A stretch of DNA of 64,000 nt from Aphanomyces cochlioides (Eukaryota > Oomycota > Saprolegniomycetes > Saprolegniales > Verrucalvaceae), in the NCBI GenBank assembly GCA_019828595.1, contig JAHQRK010000015.1:992001-1056000 (forward strand). Direction: 5' to 3'. Of the stretch, positions 1 to 10,895 are shown piece by piece. The translations under genes and the position numbers were made by a program. The notes under the pieces are model-generated. The model was not told the origin of the DNA. It ran no database searches and was given only the letters and a program-made list of their open reading frames with translations. Numbering within the stretch: the first letter of the stretch is position 1; every line of letters starts with the position of its first letter.

Positions 1-2
1 AT

Positions 3-263
3 CTCTCTGGTTTGTCGTCCACGTTTGGCAAAAATGTTGGTAGTGACAAACTTGTAATCGGCGGCTGCGTTGGAAAGACAGGCAGCGGTGTCTGTGGTAG
101 TTACGGCGATGCCCCCACGACGACTCAATTGAAAAATTATGCAACGACTGGTGCGAGCAACCAAGGAGCTATGCTCTGGACAGCATCGTCCGATTGGCGA
201 TTGAACAAAGGTTCAAACGTAGTTCTGATGGGAAATGCTGGCAATTACGGCGTCAAGTGGTAG
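3..263 (+). CDS. C-terminal end of a secreted glycoside hydrolase, chitinase-like (partial)
   Basis: An open frame runs in from the left edge (first full codon at base 3) to a stop at 261-263, giving the last 86 residues of a longer protein. The segment KLVIGG followed about 40 residues later by GAMLWTASSDW resembles the last two strands of a GH18 chitinase barrel, where a conserved Gly-x-Met-x-Trp segment closes the active site. Cysteines at about residues 22 and 31 of the fragment suggest an extracellular protein. The catalytic DxxDxDxE motif lies outside the window, so GH18 is an inference from the tail only. Confidence 0.45.
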   Translation, partial: LSGLSSTFGKNVGSDKLVIGGCVGKTGSGVCGSYGDAPTTTQLKNYATTGASNQGAMLWTASSDWRLNKGSNVVLMGNAGNYGVKW

Positions 264-1399
264 CTTCACGTCTTTAATGCTCAGTCGCGTCAAGCTATCC
301 TCTAGTCGAATGGTTTGTCCTCTCTTCAGTTTATGTAACTCGTCCCAAGATAATTTTCAGTGACTCTGTTGATACAACAGCAAGGAGCGAGATATCTCGT
401 ACTTTGAGTTCTTGCACCTCTGGATAAATTCTCTGTGCTGCAGATTAGTCGTTGCCATCATGTGTCCGAGGGCAAACTCTAGTGGTAGATAGTGCAAGGA
501 CTGTCCAATTCACAAGCCAAAGCAGAATTGATGCTCGGTTGGTGTGGCATTTACCGGTAGTTGGTCGAGATGAGGATACCGTCACAGATTGCTTGAAGTT
601 AGAATTGGAATAAACCTTTCACTTCAGCAGGTCTGTGGATTATGCTGTCCAAAAGCGACTCCTCAATGTATATGAGGCGTGCGTCTTCTTAAATCGATCC
701 TCCGATGAAGTGAGAGTTATGTCATGCTTCTCGTCGATGATTGGCTAAATATTATATAATGGATTTTGATTGGCTGAACATAAAGTGCTAGAGTTAACAT
801 GTAGTTGATATAAGGCGCTCCTCAGTGATAATCAACAAGCTCAAGGTCGATCCAACCTCAAGAGTATACCTCGTACGATTATTTCTCTGCAGTGACAGTA
901 AATTATTCAAGTGGTTTGAAGATTTTATACTTGATGGACTTTCATGGATAGAATGTGCATTGTGAAGATAGGACAACGGCACGGTTGACCGGTATCTCAA
1001 GGCCTTGTTTGTAGCAACTCGTCCAGTTTTGTAAAATTTGCCATCTTATTCCAAGCGGCCTTTGTGATTCGTCTCGAATGAATCGTTAGATTGTCCGCAT
1101 TTACGACCCGCACATCGTGGCGGATCCCATCAGGCGGCTCGTCGTAGTCCATCAGAAAGCACAACGTCGTCGAACATGTTTTCCCCAAATTAACTTTACC
1201 ACAAATGAAATTTTAATATGAAGTTCACTATGCCTATCCAATTGCAAACAGAAAATTCAAGTTTGGAACCAAGGATTGCCAGCTTTGTCTGGATAATTTT
1301 TAGAAATATTTAATTTTTAATACAAATTTCAAGATAAGTAAGCATATTTAAATAGAACGGCGCCCCGTTGCCCGATATGTGCACCAAAGATTCATCAGG
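264..1399. other. Intergenic region without a recognised gene
   Basis: AT-rich spacer between the chitinase-like tail and the acyltransferase gene. A 63-codon minus-strand frame at 997-1188 has a coding-like composition but no recognisable family, and may be a gene remnant. Nothing else is supported. Confidence 0.5.
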
Positions 1400-1407
1400 T
1401 ATAAATA
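1400..1407 (+). promoter_or_regulatory. TATA-like box before the acyltransferase gene
   Basis: TATAAATA lies 44 bp upstream of the ATG at 1451, a spacing that would give a very short 5' leader. Seen by eye; no transcription start evidence. Confidence 0.4.
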
Positions 1408-1450
1408 GCAGGAAGCATCTGTGGACGGACGGAACCTCTCAGTTGGAGAA

Positions 1451-2575
1451 ATGGCAGGTGGAGTGCATCGATCGAGCGTGAGCAAGAAAGACACGGCGAA
1501 ATCAACGCCGACGACCGCGACTACGACGGCCAACGGAGCGCCGTTCAAGAAAGACAAGGTCAAACTTGGTCATGTGAAGCATTTCCTCGACAAGATTATC
1601 TGGGGCCTTGAAGACCAGTCGATCAAAGACCCGTACTACGTCAAGTTCCTCGACAAGACGCAGTTTACTCTTGGCGTGTTGGGTGTCATGCTCACGCAGT
1701 ACTTTGTCGTGGCTCGGCCAAGCCATTTCTGGATGTGGTATTTCGTCTGCACGCCGATCGTGATTGCCCTCCGCATTATCTACTTCAAACGTGTCGGCTG
1801 GCAATATTTCCTCCTCGACTTTTGCTACTTTGTCATTGCCTGCTCCATGGTCCACGTCACGTTCTTTTACGACTCGGCGCGCTTTTTCCGTGTCTTGTTC
1901 ATTTATGCCAATGGACCTCTGGTTTGGGCTGTCGTCTTGTGGCGCAATTCACTCGTCTTCCACGATGTTGACCGCATGAGTGGCGTTTTTATACATCTCA
2001 TGCCTTGTTTGCTCTATTACTCGATCCAATGGTTCGGTTGTGCGTCGCCGTTGTCAATTTTTTCAGGCTCGTCGGGGCAACCAGCGTCCGGACCTGTCGA
2101 TTCCCTCGAACTGGCAGACTTTGCCTACGCCACGATCGGCTACTTGATCTGGCAGACCTTGTACTTTGCCAAGACTGAAGTCGTTGACCGAGAAAAGCTA
2201 GATGCCCGTCCAGACTTGCTCACGTCGTTGCGATGGCTCACTACCGACAAGAAAAATGGCTTCTCACTCTTTGTACTTGCAATCTGTCGTCAAATCGGTG
2301 TCATGGGACGCACCGAAGAATACGACCCCAAAACCACGAAGACCAAGATCATTTTCGTCACGGGCCAATTCGTCTACACATTTTGCACCTTTTTGCCGAC
2401 GATTTTGATCTTCCGGTCGCATTTCCTCCACTGTTTGTACATCCAGTTCATCTTCGCTGCTGCTGTGCACAATGGAGCATCCTACTACTTTGAAGTCTTC
2501 GCCAAGATGTACCAGAAGAAATTGGTTCCTGACGCCGCCGCCACGTCTGGCAAAGGCGACTACGAGCTTCAGTAG
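1451..2575 (+). CDS. GPC1: Glycerophosphocholine acyltransferase (GPC1 / DUF2838 family)
   Basis: A 374-residue multi-pass membrane protein in one exon. The family acylates glycerophosphocholine with acyl-CoA to lysophosphatidylcholine, part of phosphatidylcholine remodelling in the endoplasmic reticulum. Diagnostic segments are NGPLVWAVVLWRNSLVFHD near residue 155, the histidine-containing IHLMPCLLYY, and WQTLYFAKTEVVDREK followed by RPDLLTSLRWL. About eight hydrophobic segments span residues 70-350, with a Lys/Thr-rich N-tail of about 35 residues. The ATG at 1451 was chosen because the upstream extension begins at GTG and lies next to the TATA-like box. The length matches the fungal and plant family. 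Confidence 0.9.
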   Translation: MAGGVHRSSVSKKDTAKSTPTTATTTANGAPFKKDKVKLGHVKHFLDKIIWGLEDQSIKDPYYVKFLDKTQFTLGVLGVMLTQYFVVARPSHFWMWYFVCTPIVIALRIIYFKRVGWQYFLLDFCYFVIACSMVHVTFFYDSARFFRVLFIYANGPLVWAVVLWRNSLVFHDVDRMSGVFIHLMPCLLYYSIQWFGCASPLSIFSGSSGQPASGPVDSLELADFAYATIGYLIWQTLYFAKTEVVDREKLDARPDLLTSLRWLTTDKKNGFSLFVLAICRQIGVMGRTEEYDPKTTKTKIIFVTGQFVYTFCTFLPTILIFRSHFLHCLYIQFIFAAAVHNGASYYFEVFAKMYQKKLVPDAAATSGKGDYELQ

Positions 2576-3957
2576 AAACAACCACACAACGATGCCAGCA
2601 TATCTATCATCTTTAATCTATACATCAATCATAATAGTTTACTGCCTGCTCTTGAGCTTCCCAGGCACGATCCTTCAGGCTCGCCACAGTGAGAGCATGA
2701 ATCAACGATTAACGAGTGTTGGCATCTTTGTGCTAGCGACCGACAGCAATGCATTCAAACATTTGACAATTTTCAAGCTGCGAGATCAAACAAAACAGCA
2801 TTTTTGCCCCACTAAGTCAATACCCTTGTCAATTCTGGCGCATCATCGTGGACCAATGCGCCCCAAACGATCTCCGTGCAGTTATAATATTTCCCTCTGA
2901 TAGAGGTGAGAGAGAGTTTGCTGTGATGTCGTTCATGGCAGAAAGGGGAATCGATTTCACGAGGGGACGACCGAGGACCTCAAGCGGTTGAACTGATGTA
3001 AATATGGGCGAGATCACATAGTTTGTGGATTGGCTTGGTAGTGAACAAAAGAGTGAGGGGGTGAGACGTCTCGATAGATTCAAGAACGACACACCCGTGC
3101 AAGGTCTCCAGGAGGAATATTCGCTCAAAATAATTTTTGTGATAAAATGAACGAAAAGTGGGCGGGATAATATGCCAAATGTTCTCTTTCTGGATGACGT
3201 CGACACTTTGGTGCTGCGTCAACAGGCATTTTGAGGTGACGGGGCGCTCGCGCTCCGTATTTTGCGCACCAAATGTCAATAGTTGGTGCGTTTTTCTTTA
3301 CCACGGCGAGATTCCATGTCGAATCTTCATGGCAGATGGAGCAAATACAATTCATGGCAATGTGTCAATGAGATTCTGTGCGCCATGAGATTCGCCGATC
3401 CATCATGGCGGATTCAAATTTGTCTGCCCAATTGTTCTTCTTGTAAGAAAATTGCGAGAAGCCATTGTTGGAAAGAGGAATAAAGAAGAGAGGCTGTGGT
3501 TGACATCTTGGGGCGACACTAGAGTGGTCAAAGCGAAAAGGCATGTCAATGGATAATGTATTGTCCAACTTGCCCATGGACCATGTGATGATTTGATGGA
3601 TGGATGAAAAGATATTCTCTTGCTGCTTTTCTGTCTCTTTTCGCGAGAATAACTTTGGGGAGCTGCTTGCTGATCAACGAAAGCGAACGCATCGCATTGA
3701 TATAAGCATGACATTCTGCACATCTGCGACCAAATACAGTCGATCGGAATACATTTCAGACCAACTGTTGTGATTGATGCCTTTATTATCCTCCATGAAG
3801 TTTTTCTCGCAATCGATCCAAGAGTCTATGGAAAAGTGGGTGAATAATCAGTGAATTGCACTGGAGACAATAATTGTTCACCTGGAAAAAAGCGTCGCTT
3901 CGCTGTTGAATCTTCTACAGATACATTTACGAATGTGTTCATGCAAGATCACGTCGC
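2576..3957. other. Intergenic region without a recognised gene
   Basis: About 1.4 kb between the 3' ends of the convergent acyltransferase and methyltransferase genes. Frames of 60-140 codons occur on both strands but none has family motifs, a convincing start or coding-like composition over its length. I see no repeat or RNA gene here. Confidence 0.5.
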
Positions 3958-6099
3958 TCATGGCTGAAGGGTGACTTGGTAGATCTGAAGATTTCGTGCG
4001 CGAAAGCATGCAGCAGTGTGGAGGAGATAAAATTCCCAAGTACGACGAAATGAATCGGGTAGTGTCGACGCATCTGCTTGAAACGCAGCATGCCATGCCA
4101 CATACGTCCGATCAAAGTGCTCGGCGTAGTGCTGAGCTTCGACAACCACCCAGCCAACGTCTGTCATATTCGTTCTAATCTTTTAAAAGCATTAGTTGAG
4201 TAACGTAGATGGGAACATGTTCATACCGTTGCATATGATAGCGCGATTGTGGGCAATGCGGGCGATATGTACTTGTTTGACCATGCATGAGTGTTTGCAC
4301 GTGTTGGCGTCGCAACAAAGTCAACGACGAGTCGACCACCAGGTCGGAGCTTGGTTGTCAAAAGAGAAAGGATTTCGGACACATCGCGTGAGGTTTCAAG
4401 AAGTCGAGAGGCAGTAATTGCATCAAAACCACCGCTCGACAACGGTCTCAAAACATCAAGTAACTAAGGACAGAGTAAGCTCGAAAATTGTCGCTTCATG
4501 TGTACCTCGTCAGAATCGAGACATAAGAACTGAACGTGGGATTGAATATTGTGCTGCCTTGCTAAATGTAGCGCGGCGAGTCGTTCTTGCATTGTCCGTA
4601 CGATAGAAATTACTTGAACACGGAATTTGTGGGCAAGAAAGCACCCGACCCCACCGGCAGAATCCAAATGGAGGTCCAAAACTACATGACCAGGCGTCTG
4701 AAGAGAATGAATGGTTAGCGACAGAGAGTAAACATTAGCAAACCAGGTTCAGTTTTTGTGCGATGAGACGCAAAGACCGATCTTCTGCCATCTACTTCCT
4801 GGTTTGAGCTTAAATTATGAACATATCATACCTCAAGATCGTTATCTGTTGGGTCCGTCCAAAGGCCAAAACTCTGGTGCATGTATGGACCAAGATAACG
4901 TCGGCGGAAGGAAGGACCGAAATCAAACTGAGTAGTGGCCTAACAAGAAGTAAGACAGAAGTACGATGAGTGACAAGTACTGGGCCGATGATATGACTTG
5001 CGGCTGACGATTCAAAATAAAAGAGGCGTGTCGATAATGACACCAACCGTGCGCTCCATGATTGATACATTTCCCTTGAGCAGGGGCATGTTAAACTTAA
5101 CAACGAGTGATGCCTACCTCCGAGCTTCCACCGGCAAAGTTAGTAGGCGAAATAAGATCCCATCGAGCGTATTTTCGGAGCGAGGATGAAGCGACCACTG
5201 CCCTGACACGTATGATTCACCGATTGCAACCAGCCCATCACTCATCCAATCAAGCCAAAATTTTGGATCGTGGACTAAGATGCCCTACCGTACAATTTAA
5301 AATGGCCATGACTTATAAAGCTTACCATTTGAAGTGGAGTCGCTGAGGAAGGATCAAGATCTGTGAGTGCAGCAGCAGCATGGATTTGGCCTTGCAATAG
5401 CAAGCGCTGCATGATTTCTCCAGCTGCAAAGCGTATCTTGGGGAGGGCAAGGGAACGAAGAAGCTGAACAGATACCGCTAGACCACCGAGCATAATAGTG
5501 ATCGAGTAGAGAAAAGCGGCGTGCTATTGATCATAAGAAGCTGTCGCATAAGATGCGTGTACCTGTTGCGCTATCCAGCAAAAAAAGGGAATGCATCCAT
5601 GAAGAATCATTTCCAACTTGAATGCAGCAGCCCAAAAATGATGTGATCGCTCTGGCGAAAATTGATAGAAAATATATCTACATAGATTAACGATAGAGAC
5701 AGAGGAAGAGTGAACATACCGATGAAGTACTGGAAACGATTTTGTTGTCTGACGAAGGCGATACGTTGTAGCAACACACAGCATCCCCACAGGGGTCATC
5801 CAGAGTTTCACATGCCGCAAATACCAGCACAACATTATGCTTGGCCACACAATGTGAATGGCCCCATCAAAGATACGCATGAGGATTCCCAAAACGGACG
5901 ATGCAGACCAAACACCCCATTGTGAATGGAGCAGCGCTGTGAAAGCATACCTGTCGTAAATACGGAGACTGTACCAAGTGATCATAAAAGCAGTTCCAGA
6001 TGACGTAAGCAAGCCAAGGGCAACTTCCTGGCCGCGAGACATCGCCACGGATGCCCACATCATCCAGAGAAGGTCCATCCCATAGCTGCACGCAAGCAT
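3958..6099 (-). CDS. Cyclopropane-fatty-acyl-phospholipid synthase-like methyltransferase with N-terminal membrane domain (10 exons)
   Basis: Proposed exons (minus strand): 6099-5720, 5677-5563, 5523-5326, 5284-5118, 5074-4981, 4939-4832, 4791-4744, 4697-4506, 4463-4227, 4179-3958. All introns are 35-72 bp with GT-AG ends and keep one frame, giving 586 residues. Residues 1-165 are hydrophobic with about four or five membrane segments and no recognised family. From about residue 230 the protein matches the synthase family: DPKFW, then VAIGESYVSGQW near 250, FDFG then LGPYMHQSFGLW, a Rossmann methyltransferase core, and the C-terminal GWVVVEAQHYAEHF and FRRTWEFYL signature. The family transfers a methylene from S-adenosylmethionine to lipid double bonds. 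The glycine loop, LDLHLDSAGGVG, departs from the usual LDIGCGWGG. The start at 6099 is the first ATG after an upstream stop. The exon 4/5 junction is the least certain. Confidence 0.75.
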
Positions 6100-6449
6100 T
6101 TTGCCGCAATTTTCAAAATCATCATCCGGATACGTTCCGGATCATTGAAATCCCAGTTTTAAAAAGCCCGCGAAGAGAAAGTGCGACGATCCATGATGTG
6201 CCTCGGATCTAGCAGACGGGATGGAGATGCTTGGCGAAGACGACAATATTCCCCTGGAAGTTAGCTTTAGACGACCTTATCGTGCTTCTGAATTGACTCG
6301 CCAGTCCAAATTGAGCTACAACCTCAGCTGCAAACAAGGATGTTGATTGACAATGACTTGTAAAATGGACGTCAAGTCACTTTCTTTCACCACGTTGGTT
6401 CGTTGGAAGAGAAGAGACAGGTCAAGCTCAACGCCATCACGATGGAAGG
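6100..6449. promoter_or_regulatory. Shared upstream region of two divergent genes
   Basis: This 350-bp gap separates the starts of the minus-strand methyltransferase gene and the plus-strand membrane-protein gene, so it probably holds both promoters. It contains a small inverted repeat, ATCCGGA-TACGT-TCCGGAT, at 6124-6142, only 25 bp upstream of the methyltransferase start. A short 5' exon of the plus-strand gene could also lie here. Confidence 0.4.
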
Positions 6450-8606
6450 ATGGCTTATTTTGCGATTGTCATTATGCGTGGAACGATCAAAGCCCTGTCC
6501 TCTCAGCAAAGCGATTTTGTGAAGGCGACTTTAGTCGTCCCATTGCCAGCGAAAAGTGCCCCCCTCAATGCTCTGCTCCTCCACGTGCCCGGAAGAGCTT
6601 TTGTGAGTTACCGAACACCTATCAACGACATTCCTATCAACAATGGCGAAAAAAGTGATGTGTCAGTATTACACCATCAACTTGACGTTTCACTGTCCTC
6701 CATTCAACATGTTCACGAGAGTGACCGTGACTTGAACCATTCACGTGGTGGTGAGAAGGACGAATCTTTCCATCGTCGTGGTGACGAGGATGAGGATTCA
6801 TCATCAGTCAAGGTGCACAGTAGACATGGCAGACATGGTGAAAGTGAAGACAGAAGTCATTCGTCAAAATCCAAGCGGGGCAACCGTGATATCGATGACG
6901 AAGACGAAGAAGCTTCGCACCCCAGTCATTTTCATACACGTGGAGATGAATTTCACAAAGTGAAGGAGCACCGTAAAGGCATCAAAGAGGAAGGGGGCGA
7001 AGACGATCCATCCGAAATAAGTGGGCGCCGTCAAAGAGGACATCATTTGACATCAGCTAAACGCCACGATGTAGATGATCAAGACAAAGACACTGTGCCT
7101 TCAAAATATGGACACGGTGAAGAACAGAAACCTCATTTTGCCTCCAAACGCCATCGCGGAGGTGATGAAAACGAAGACGAGTCGGAACCTGCCAAGCATG
7201 ACCATCGTGGTGTGAAGAAGCATCATATGACACACAAGCAACACCGCCAACGTGAAGTGGATGAAGATGCGCCAGATCATGACGACGAGCATGAAGATGA
7301 CGATGATACTGATCACGATGTCGGCTCCTCGTCGTCCAGCACAACTGACACCTTTGACGAGACCCCGTCTATGACAATCACATTGCATGGATCGAGTGAT
7401 CGTGTACTGTCTTCAGTCGTGGCTGAAATCTTGCCATGGCACAGTGGAGCAATGGCGTTGAATGTTTCGATAAACGCATCCTTATCCAACATTCGTGGAT
7501 TGCTTTTGGTGGATATTGACTGGCCTTTCGCCAACTCTCTCAGGTCTGACCTTTGATGTATTGCTGCTGACACGCATTTTAGCTATGTTGCAACAACGAC
7601 GGAAACTGTCGTTGATGAATCTGCTCTCGCAAATCGTACGACAAGTCGCGTGATTCTCGCGGCCCGCGATAGTATGCTCTATTTGTCGCTTGAACGGAAC
7701 TTGACCATCCATTCCTTGACTATCGAAAGTATTGGTACTGGTTTTGTTCAAGTGGAAACTCCAGCTCTAAACGTTTCCCGTGGAATTGAGCTCAAGGCTG
7801 CTGGGACAACATCTACAGTTGCTCTCGCTGCCAACCAAGTGACTGCTGAATCACTGCGGTGAGTCTTTGCTCTTGAAGATGCTCTATTATTACTTATAGA
7901 GCCACGGCAGTTTATGAAGGGTCTATTTACGTTGCAAGCCACGACATTGCTGTCGGGACGGTAGCAAGTACAATGGCGGGTGAAGGTGTGATTAGCTATT
8001 ACGATCGCGGTGAGTTGCTGCTCTTGAATTTGACTGAATAAACTTAGCGGCTTGTGATTACCATGATGTATCGATGCTGGGTGGCGGCGAAGTTCATGCT
8101 GGAGCATTTAAATGCGATGACACGTCCATCTACTCTGTTGGTCCTGGGCATGTGGTGATTGATGGTGGTCGATCATTGCACGCGACCCACATTGGTATCG
8201 GCAAATTGTCTTACATCGAAAAATTACCCGATGTTGTGACGCATATCGGTTTTGCCCCGCGGTTTGGAGTCCACGAATTGACGTCGCAAGTTCCAAAATG
8301 GTCTCTGTTGGAGTTGCCACCTCATGAGCCTCGAGACGTCCACCTCATATCGACAATGGTACTTCCATTACTGTCTTAATTTTACTCGGTATATAGATAT
8401 TGGAAACGACTACGACAACAGCTTTGGCCATTATGGACATTGCAGCGTTATTTGTGCTCTTACTTGTTTTACTGATGGTGGGCAAAACCTCAACAACCTT
8501 TTGCATGAACTATTTCCTAGATTATTTGGACATTAGCGCGTCGCCGCCTGTATCAGCGCTTGCCGTAGATGCTATACGTCGTATAGTAGTCTCGTGCCCC
8601 CAATGA
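6450..8606 (+). CDS. Single-pass membrane protein with long charged, His-rich spacer and beta-rich ectodomain (5 exons)
   Basis: Exons 6450-7543, 7583-7858, 7900-8009, 8048-8358 and 8397-8606 join in frame through 38-41 bp GT-AG introns to about 666 residues. Residues 85-310 are a low-complexity spacer dense in Asp, Glu, His, Arg and Ser, with imperfect repeats around HRGGDEDED-like units. Residues 320-590 are rich in alternating Val, Ile, Thr and Gly with N-glycosylation sequons (NVS, NAS, NLT), suggesting a beta-solenoid-like surface domain. The last exon carries one strong membrane segment (about residues 608-628) and a cytoplasmic tail of about 40 residues. The N-terminus is uncertain: the 6450 ATG gives only a weak hydrophobic start, so an upstream signal-peptide exon may exist. 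No named family recognised. Confidence 0.65.
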
Positions 8607-8661
8607 CCTCGCCGGAGTAGTTGCGTAGCAATTCGCATTCTTGAGACTTAATGGAAGGTTT

Positions 8662-10802
8662 TTACAATTGAGGTAGACTGGACGAATGCTCTATCAAACT
8701 GGTCGTCATGGCAAAGTTGTCTCGCCTAGTTCTCTTTTGGTGAACAAGAGGTAGCACCGACCAACTCTTGGATTCAGCTCTTGACCGTAGAACATGGTGT
8801 TGCCATGTCATTTGAATTCCTTGAAGCTCTGCAACAAGTCCACTTATTTCGTCTGAAACAGGGTTGCCTGGAGCCGTGGAGGTGCGCAAAAGATTTTCAA
8901 GCGTTCGAGTCATGGCCTCTTGAACGATCTAAAGAGAATTAGAAAATCCAAAGTGCACAACGTACATCGGACAATTCGACAACGCCATATTTCAAAACGT
9001 GCATGTGCACAAGTCGAACACCAACAAGCTGCAACGGCGTTAGCTATTTGGTCTTGTCTGAATGACATACATGCAACGCAGACGAGGAGAATATCCATTC
9101 GTCCAAGAAAGGAAGTAAAATATCGACGCAGTCGGCGCTGATTTTGATCAACTTGTAGAATGCTTCAAGGGCCATAAGCTACAGTTTGCTATCATGAATT
9201 TCAAAGTCAAGTTGCGATACACAGAGTGGTTCCTGGTCAGATTCAAGCCATTCCTTTGCCTGAACTATCAAAAGCGTGGCGGTTGTCGTGTAATATTCCT
9301 GTGACTCGACTCAGTTCTAAAGACATCCAAGTTGTCCTTTCCTCGGTGGCGTGCTGATCACCGTGATTTTTGCTTGAGGTACTTTCCTACAAACGGTCGC
9401 ATAAAGAAAAAGCGCAAGGACTCGTGAACCAGCAATGCTTTGAAGATGTGGGTGACAAGCCAGCAGAATTGCTTGGTTGATTCGAGGGAAATTCGTTTGA
9501 GCGCTCGAAGGAGGACACTGAATATTCTCTGCAGAAGAAATGGTCATCCTTCTCTCGACATTGAGCGTACATGTTGATATTCCTGAAGTTTGTCCAGAGC
9601 TCTACGATGTACATGAATTGTGCATATTTGGTAGATGAAGTGTACGAAAATGTGAGTTTCCAGAGGATGTTGGCGTCATTTAGCTATGATATCCAATGAA
9701 AAAATGACTCTTCATCAGCTCTTACCAGCAATTGCCCATGCGAAGGATGTCTTTCCATCGCGTCGATGATACAAAAAATACCTCCTAGTGCTAAAAAGAC
9801 TGGAACACTACAGCCCCAATGAGCCAGAACATTTGTGGTAAGGTTTCACTTTTTCGCATCCTTGATCACGTGTTGAATCGCGGTAGTTGCATCTAATTGA
9901 ATTGCCGTCGACTGTGGGAACTCCTCCAGAGCATCAAGAAGCGATGGAAGTATGCTTTGATGCTGGTTTATCAGCGCTTTCATCTACAAGCAAGAATTCA
10001 TCGACGCATCAGAGTCAAGTATTACGTTGCGGTCGTCTTTAGTTTGGTTTGTCTGGATGCAAATTGTCAGAACTTTTTGATGACGATTGTACCATAGCCA
10101 AAGTATTGCTGTGCAGTTGATTTGTCAAGAGAACTTCTATTTGATTTTGGTACGTCGCACACTGCGCTTTGAGCTACAAAATGTCATTTAACCTGATGAA
10201 GAATGTGTTGTTGTCGCAGTACATCAGCAATGCGAGCTTCAGCGTAAGCGAGTTGATCTTGTGTCCGCGCGTTTGTTTTCATCAACGTCAAGTGCATTTC
10301 GTTTTCCGTCGTCCGTTCCACTGCTTTTTCATTCATCAAACTCTCGACGTATTTTTCAAGCCTACAAATATCCAAATCAAGATTTATTTTCTCCTCGACG
10401 CCTTCGATGGCCGCCACCTCTGCAGATCGCTCTTCAAGTCTTGGATGACATGATCTCGATCGGCCAATTCATCGACAGCCTCCCGTTTAGCTTTTGCAGA
10501 CTGTTGCTGCAATGTTGCCACTTGGTCTGTTAATTCTTGGACACGAACTTGGAGCATTCTACAATTTTCAAGCCCAATTAATACCACCACCATGGACAAT
10601 TGAAATCATTAACTTACGCTCGCTGGAGAAATTGAATTTGTGTCTCGTTGAGATTCTTGACAAGGCGAGCCATACCTAAAAGCAAGTCGGTCGCTCAAGT
10701 GGTTGTCAAAGAACTCCATCTACGTTGTTTGTTTCCTTTGGGGGAACCAGTTTGAGCCTTTCGAAGACCATTTTTCTTGCTCTTTTTCTTCTTGGGTGCC
10801 AT
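8662..10802 (-). CDS. Coiled-coil / ARM-like repeat protein (multi-exon, structure incomplete)
   Basis: The likely start is the ATG at 10802, opening with a very basic Lys-rich run (MAPKKKKSKKNG). A short intron leads to MARLVKNLNETQIQFLQRA and then a long heptad-rich coiled coil covering roughly 10580-10190, including QVATLQQQSAKAKREAVDE and LEKYVESLMNEKAVERTTEN. Further down, LLDALEEFPQSTAIQLDATTAI (9965-9900) and similar helical pieces look like ARM/HEAT repeats. The gene ends with SLPQL and a stop at 8662-8664. Many short introns are needed. Around 10445 the coiled coil changes frame without an obvious intron, which may be a missed splice site or a frameshift. It lies 54 bp from the convergent membrane-protein gene and 93 bp from the transporter gene. 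Confidence 0.5.
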
Positions 10803-10895
10803 GTTGTCGACGTCTTCGCCCCCCTCTTTTAAGAGCAGCAGTCCAAAAATAGATGTACAGCTCGATGGAACAATGATATTTTATTCATTATGCAA

